A stretch of 64,000 nucleotides of DNA from Cellulomonas gilvus ATCC 13127 (GTDB lineage: Bacteria; Actinomycetota; Actinomycetes; Actinomycetales; Cellulomonadaceae): the NCBI RefSeq assembly GCF_000218545.1, contig NC_015671.1, positions 2,976,001 through 3,040,000 on the forward strand. The letters run 5' to 3'. Under the pieces are notes generated by a model that made no database searches, had not been told where the DNA came from, and saw only the letters and a program-made list of their open reading frames with translations. Shown piece after piece: positions 60,013 through 64,000 of this stretch (the first letter of the stretch is position 1; every line of letters starts with the position of its first letter). The position numbers and the translations under genes were made by a program.

Positions 60013-61140
60013 TCAGGGGAGCCAGTGGGCGAGGCTGGCGATCTGGTGGGCGAGCTCGTCGGGGGTGCGGCCCGTGGTGTCCACGCGGTGCACCGCGGGC
60101 GGGCAGCCCTGCTCGAGCGCGACGGCGGCGCGGGTGCTGCGTCCCACGTGCGCGGCCAGCTCGGCGCCGTGCTCGCGCTGCGCGAGGCGTGCGTGCGCGT
60201 CCTCGTCGGACGCGGTGAGCAGCACCGCGGTGACGTGCGGCCGGTCGCCCATGGCCGCGGCCAGGTCGTCGGCGTACTGCGGGCTCACGGTGTTCGTGTA
60301 GACGAGCCGTCGGTAACCGAGCTCGCGGTACGCGGACCAGACCGCTGCCAGGTTCCGCTCCGCGAGGCGGTGCGCGTGCGGGGCCGGGTGCGCGAGGTCC
60401 AGGTAGTCGCCCTCGATCACGGCGTGCGGCACGTCGGCGCGGGTCAGCAGCGCGTGCAGGGCGTGCGCGACCGTCGTCTTGCCGACGCCGGAGCGCCCGC
60501 CGATCAGGACGACCGACGACCGCTCGTCGTCGGTCAGGTCGCGCGCCCCTGCGTCGGGCTCGCCGACCGTCTCCCCCAGTCGCGTGAGCAGGCGCATGCG
60601 CGCCGCGGGCCACTCGTCGGCCAGCACCGCCAGGTACGCGGAGTCGCCACGTGAACCGTCGGCCGCGACGCGGTGCCCGCGCAGCACGCCCTCGTCGCGC
60701 GCGCCGAGGCGCCGGACCGCGGCGAGCGAACGCGCGTTGCGCGTGTCCACCCGGAACGCGACGCGGTGCATGCCCCACTGCTCGAACGCGAGCGTCATGA
60801 GTGCGAGCTTGGTCGCGGGGTTGACGTGCGTGCCCCACACGCGCGGGGCGTAGAACGTGTGGCCGAGCTCGAGGCGACCCATCGCGCGGTTGATCTCGTA
60901 CAGCGACGACGAGCCCAGCACCTCGCCCGTCGCGTGGTCCAGCACCGCGAACGCGACGCGCGCGGGGTCCTCGAGCGCCGCGTGCACCTGGGCAGCCATC
61001 GCGGCCTCGTCACGCGGCGTGGGGCTGGACATGCCGCGCCACACCCGGTCGTCGACGAACGCGACGAGCGGCGCCGCGTGCTCGGGGGCGAGCGGCACCA
61101 GCCGCACGCCGTGGCCGGTCAGGGTCAGGTCGTGGTGCAC
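60013..61140 (-). CDS. GNAT acetyltransferase - P-loop kinase fusion
   Basis: The protein has 375 residues. Residues 1-175 are a RimJ/RimL-like GNAT domain (VRLVPLAPEHAAPLVAF; GRLELGHTFYAPRVWGTHVNPATKLALM; DTRNARSLAAVRRLGA). Residues ~195-375 are a P-loop fold with VVLIGGRSGVGKTTVAHALHALL, resembling adenylylsulfate or small-molecule kinases, ending with TTGRTPDELAHQI. The combination suggests a two-step modification of one substrate, or antibiotic resistance, but neither substrate is known. The GTG at 61140 is used. It diverges from the pentapeptide gene. Confidence 0.8.
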   Translation of the reverse strand: MHHDLTLTGHGVRLVPLAPEHAAPLVAFVDDRVWRGMSSPTPRDEAAMAAQVHAALEDPARVAFAVLDHATGEVLGSSSLYEINRAMGRLELGHTFYAPRVWGTHVNPATKLALMTLAFEQWGMHRVAFRVDTRNARSLAAVRRLGARDEGVLRGHRVAADGSRGDSAYLAVLADEWPAARMRLLTRLGETVGEPDAGARDLTDDERSSVVLIGGRSGVGKTTVAHALHALLTRADVPHAVIEGDYLDLAHPAPHAHRLAERNLAAVWSAYRELGYRRLVYTNTVSPQYADDLAAAMGDRPHVTAVLLTASDEDAHARLAQREHGAELAAHVGRSTRAAVALEQGCPPAVHRVDTTGRTPDELAHQIASLAHWLP

Positions 61141-61225
61141 GGGCGCGATGCTGCCACGCGGATCACCGGCGCAGGGACCCGATTTCACGGGCACCGCTGT
61201 GGGCGCACGCTGGCACAGTGGGGCC

Positions 61226-61813
61226 GTGCGACTCGAACCCGGTGGGGACTACGACGGCCTGACGCTGCGCGGCGAGCGGCTCGAGGGGCAGGTGGCCGAC
61301 GAGGCGCGCTTCCTGGACTGCACGTTCGAGGACTGCGTCCTGGACGACGCGGACCTGGGCCACGCGCGCCTGGTCGACACCACGTGGACGGGGGTGCGCG
61401 CCGCGACGCTGGGCCTGGCGGGTGCCGCGTGGCAGGACGGCGCGCTGACCGACTGCCGCCTGGGCGCGGTCCAGGCCTACGGCGCGCGCTGGACGCGCGT
61501 GGTGGTGACCGGTGGCAAGGTCGACTACCTGAACCTGCGCGACTCGACGCTCGAGGACCTCCGGTTCGTCGGTGCGGTGATCGACGAGCTCGACCTGGCG
61601 CGCGTGCGCGCGCGGCACGTGGTGTTCGAGGACTGCCGCGTCCGCCGGCTCGACGTCACGGGTGCGACCCTGACCGGGGCGGACCTGCGCGGCATCCGGG
61701 ACCTGCAGCGGCTCGACGGTGTCGCGGGGCTCGCGGGCGCGACCATCAGCGCCGAGCAGCTCGTCGAGCTCGCCCCCGCGCTGGCCGCGCACGTGGGGCT
61801 CACGGTCGGCTGA
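61226..61813 (+). CDS. Pentapeptide-repeat protein
   Basis: The protein has 195 residues. A(D/N)LxX-type repeats are visible throughout (for example FLDCTFEDCVLDDADLGHARL, LNLRDSTLEDLRF, DVTGATLTGADLRG), predicting a right-handed quadrilateral beta-helix. Such proteins can mimic DNA and protect gyrase, or have unrelated binding roles. The GTG at 61226 starts it. Its 3' end overlaps the TetR gene by 14 bases on the opposite strand. Confidence 0.85.
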   Translation: MRLEPGGDYDGLTLRGERLEGQVADEARFLDCTFEDCVLDDADLGHARLVDTTWTGVRAATLGLAGAAWQDGALTDCRLGAVQAYGARWTRVVVTGGKVDYLNLRDSTLEDLRFVGAVIDELDLARVRARHVVFEDCRVRRLDVTGATLTGADLRGIRDLQRLDGVAGLAGATISAEQLVELAPALAAHVGLTVG

Positions 61814-62360
61814 GCGGCTCCGCCAGGACCATCGCGAGCGCGGTGGGCACCAGGCCCGGGTCGTCGAGCGCGTCCAGCCCCACGTGCTCGAGCTGCTGCA
61901 GGCCCAGCACGGTCGCGAGCGCGACGAGCGAACGCCGGCGCGCCTCGTCGGGACCGTGCCCCAGCTCGACCAGCAGACCCGCCAGGTAGTCCACGCGGCG
62001 CTGCGAGACCCTGCGGACCGCGTCACCGACACCCTCGGCCGCGGCCTGCGTGTAGAGCAGCGCGGTCGCGGGCGTGCGCCGCATCCGCGCGACCGCCCCG
62101 AACAACGCCTCGAGCCGCTGCGCGGGCGTGCCGCCGGCCTCGGCAAGCGCGATCACCGCGTCGGTCTCCTGCGCCTCCCACCGCTCGACCACCGCCCCGA
62201 CCAGGGCCGCACGGTCGGCGAAGTGCCAGTAGAACGAGCCCTTGGTCGCACCCAGCACCCGCGCGAGCGGTTCGACGCGCACCGCGGCCAGCCCGTCGGC
62301 GAGGAAGGCGGAGTACGCCGCATCCACCCAGTCCTGCTGCGTCGTCGTGGCCTTGACCAT
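61800..62360 (-). CDS. TetR-family regulator
   Basis: The protein has 186 residues. The helix-turn-helix reads AAYSAFLADGLAAVRVEPLARVLGATKGSFYWHFADRAALV, with the FYWHF element diagnostic for TetR. The C-terminal part is a helical ligand domain. It diverges from a DUF2867 gene across 64 bases that contain four CGTACG cores, and likely represses that gene and itself. Ligand unknown. Confidence 0.88.
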   Translation of the reverse strand: MVKATTTQQDWVDAAYSAFLADGLAAVRVEPLARVLGATKGSFYWHFADRAALVGAVVERWEAQETDAVIALAEAGGTPAQRLEALFGAVARMRRTPATALLYTQAAAEGVGDAVRRVSQRRVDYLAGLLVELGHGPDEARRRSLVALATVLGLQQLEHVGLDALDDPGLVPTALAMVLAEPLSRP

Positions 62361-62408
62361 GATCCGTACGCTACCGTACGGTCGTCTCCATACGGCACCG
62401 TACGGATC
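62361..62408. promoter_or_regulatory. CGTACG operator array between TetR and DUF2867
   Basis: An outer inverted repeat GATCCGTACG/CGTACGGATC (62361-62370 with 62399-62408) encloses the palindrome ACCGTACGGT at 62373-62382 and a further partial site. It starts one base from the TetR start codon. Confidence 0.75.
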
Positions 62409-62424
62409 GACGAGGGGAACCGCG

Positions 62425-62907
62425 ATGAGCACCGAGACCCGCACCTGGACCGATGCCGCGCGCGTGCGCTTCTCGCTCGCGCTTCGGGACTGGAGCCCCG
62501 ACTTCGCCGACGCCGCGATCGTCGCGCTCCCGCCGGGCGCACCCACCGACCCCGCGCTGTGGGCCCGCACGATCTTCGGGATCCGGAGCATGCCGGGGTG
62601 GATCCGCGTCGCGCTCGTCGTCCGCCAGGCCCTCGCGCCGCTGATCGGCGTCCGGCGCGCACCGCGGGACACGTTCGCGGTCGACGAGGTGGTCGGCGAC
62701 GAGGCGCTCGTGAGCGCCGACGACACGCACCTCGACTTCCGGTGCGGCGTGGCCGTGGACGCCGACGCGCGCCTGGTGCGCGTGACCACGGGCGTCCGGC
62801 TGCACAACCGGCGCGGTCGGCTCTACTTCGCGCCCGTGCGCCTGGTGCACCCCGTCGTGGTGGACCAGATGCTGCGGCGCGCGGCACGCACGCTCACACC
62901 GCGCTGA
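62425..62907 (+). CDS. DUF2867 family protein
   Basis: The protein has 160 residues. PGWIRVALVVRQALAPLIGV, then DEALVSADDTHLDFRCGV and RLYFAPVRLVHPVVVDQMLRRA are typical of DUF2867 (START-like, function unknown). In many genomes it is encoded beside a TetR regulator, as here. A GAGGGGA site precedes the ATG at 62425. It is convergent with the aminotransferase gene. Confidence 0.82.
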   Translation: MSTETRTWTDAARVRFSLALRDWSPDFADAAIVALPPGAPTDPALWARTIFGIRSMPGWIRVALVVRQALAPLIGVRRAPRDTFAVDEVVGDEALVSADDTHLDFRCGVAVDADARLVRVTTGVRLHNRRGRLYFAPVRLVHPVVVDQMLRRAARTLTPR

Positions 62908-62916
62908 GGGGGCGCC

Positions 62917-64000
62917 TCAGTCGAGCGCGGGGCCGCACGCGGCCGCAGCGGTCGCGGCCAGGTGGTCCAGGCCGTGCACCGCGAGCAGCGGACGCGTGTC
63001 GTCGACCACGGCCCAGCAGCCGTCCACCACCTCGTACGACGAGCGCGCACCCTCGGTCACATAGGCGTGCAGAGCCGCGACCAGGCGGTCCACCGCCTCG
63101 CTCGTGGTGCCGACGCCCACGGACGCACGGATGGCCCCGCCCGAGGCGCCCAGCCGCGCGAGCAGCGGGTGCGCGCAGAACCGGCCGTCGCGCACGCCGA
63201 TGCCGTGCTCGGCCGCGAGGTAGGCGGCCACCAGACCCGGGTCATGGTCCGCGACCGTGAACGTCAGGACACCGACCGGCTCGTCGGAGTCCGGCCAGAT
63301 GCGCGCGACCTCGACCCCAGGGACCCCCTCGAGCCCCTGCACCAGGCGCGTGCGCAGCGCACGCTCGTGCGCCTCGAGCGCACCCGCGGGCAGCGCGGCG
63401 AGCGCGTCGCACGCCTCCGCGAGCGCGATCGCGCCGATCACGTTGGGCGAGCCGGCCTCGTGCCGCGCGGGTGCGGGCTGCCACACGGTGCGGTCGCTGC
63501 GCACGTCACGCACCGCACCGCCACCCGCCAGGTACGGCGTGCCCGAGTCGAGCCAGTCCCGGCGGCCGACGAGGACCCCGGCGCCGAACGGCGCGTACGT
63601 CTTGTGCCCGGAGAACGCGACGTAGTCGGCTCCCGTGCGCGCGAGCGAGAACCCGCGGTGCGGCACCAGCTGGGCCCCGTCGACGGCCACGCGCGCGCCC
63701 GCGGCGTGCGCGATCTCCACCACGCGCCCGACCGGCAGCGCCTCACCCGTCACGTTGGACGCACCCGAGACGGTGACCAGCGCGTACGGCTGGCTCGCGA
63801 GCTCGGCCGCGAGCGCGTCGAGCGTCCCGGCCACGGTCGGGGCGATCGGCAGGATCGTGGTGCGGTGGCCGTTCGGGTCGCTCGAGCGCAGCCACGGCAG
63901 GAGGTTGGCGTGGTGCTCGAGGTCGAGCACGAGCACGCGCCCACCCGCGGGCACGACACCCGCCAGCAGGTTGAGCGAGTCGGTGGTGTTGCGCGTGACG
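62917..64000 (-). CDS. Class V aminotransferase / cysteine-desulfurase-like, 5' end missing
   Basis: The coding frame stays open to the right edge of the window (NTTDSLNLLAGVVPAGGRVLV), so only the C-terminal ~360 residues are present. PLP-binding Lys is in FSGHKTYAPFGAG, the phosphate-site region in VDGAQLVPHRGF, and RHEAGSPNVIGAIAL follows. The fold matches SufS/CsdA and related enzymes, but the C-terminal active-site Cys lies in GRFCAHP, as expected for desulfurases. A selenocysteine lyase or kynureninase-like enzyme is the alternative. Its start and operon context are outside the window. Confidence 0.8.
   Translation of the reverse strand, partial: VTRNTTDSLNLLAGVVPAGGRVLVLDLEHHANLLPWLRSSDPNGHRTTILPIAPTVAGTLDALAAELASQPYALVTVSGASNVTGEALPVGRVVEIAHAAGARVAVDGAQLVPHRGFSLARTGADYVAFSGHKTYAPFGAGVLVGRRDWLDSGTPYLAGGGAVRDVRSDRTVWQPAPARHEAGSPNVIGAIALAEACDALAALPAGALEAHERALRTRLVQGLEGVPGVEVARIWPDSDEPVGVLTFTVADHDPGLVAAYLAAEHGIGVRDGRFCAHPLLARLGASGGAIRASVGVGTTSEAVDRLVAALHAYVTEGARSSYEVVDGCWAVVDDTRPLLAVHGLDHLAATAAAACGPALD

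Overview
The window is very GC-rich (roughly 70-75 % by eye), with many GTG starts, ATGA/GTGA gene overlaps, a BldC regulator, a DUF3073 protein and mycobacterium-like lipid genes. All of this points to an actinobacterium. A GH48 exocellulase tail with FnIII and CBM2 domains, a CenA-type GH6 endoglucanase, a second GH6 enzyme and a CBM13-GH62 arabinofuranosidase make Cellulomonas or a close relative the best guess. No rRNA, CRISPR array, insertion sequence or intact prophage was seen.

Layout. 0-9 kb: end of a secreted GH48 cellulase, a small ArsR-controlled oxidoreductase operon, an M15 peptidase, lipoproteins, a methyltransferase and the GH62 enzyme. 9.4-13.5 kb: an accessory patch with lower GC around a tRNA-Lys gene (uracil-DNA-glycosylase-like protein, secreted FnIII/coiled-coil protein, two large hairpins, PD-(D/E)XK nuclease-like protein). 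13.5-19.8 kb: small hypotheticals, a probable Ni/Co efflux MFS transporter with its ArsR repressor, SDR, acetyltransferase, VOC/AraC pair and a secreted M23 peptidase. 19.9-27.5 kb: a large arsenic island (ArsR, permease, mini-thioredoxin, single-Cys ArsC, thioredoxin reductase, Acr3, ArsR-ArsC fusion, ArsC, ArsM, ArsR, ArsN-like acetyltransferase). 27.5-33.7 kb: XRE-cupin regulator with an FAD-oxidoreductase/methyltransferase fusion, DoxX-like and winged-helix proteins, GalE, LLM oxidoreductase. 34.2-34.6 kb: tRNA-Glu, tRNA-Asp, tRNA-Phe. 34.7-37.1 kb: holin-like envelope genes, BldC, DUF3073. 37.3-53.1 kb: PurM/PurF, CenA, flavoenzyme, RsgA, second GH6, GdhA, PurL, a membrane/lipoprotein pair. 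53.1-59.9 kb: a fatty-acid cluster (acyl-CoA dehydrogenase and TetR diverging from thiolase, long FabG and MaoC) with gene content like the mycobacterial fadE5/fadA2/fabG4/htdX locus. 60-64 kb: GNAT-kinase fusion, pentapeptide protein, TetR with DUF2867, and the end of a class V aminotransferase.

How the parts work together. The arsenic island combines arsenate reduction by three different ArsC forms, thioredoxin recycling, Acr3 efflux, As(III) methylation, a predicted organoarsenical permease and an acetyltransferase likely to act on arsinothricin, under three CxC-type ArsR sensors. Two identical-architecture palindromes (ATCGA-N6-TCGAT) lie in the arsM/arsR divergent promoter. The least explained signals are a REP-like palindromic repeat at three intergenic sites, one of which forms the end of the MaoC gene; the ArsR-ArsC fusion; the 12-residue CC repeats of ArsM; and two further domain fusions (FAD-methyltransferase, GNAT-kinase).
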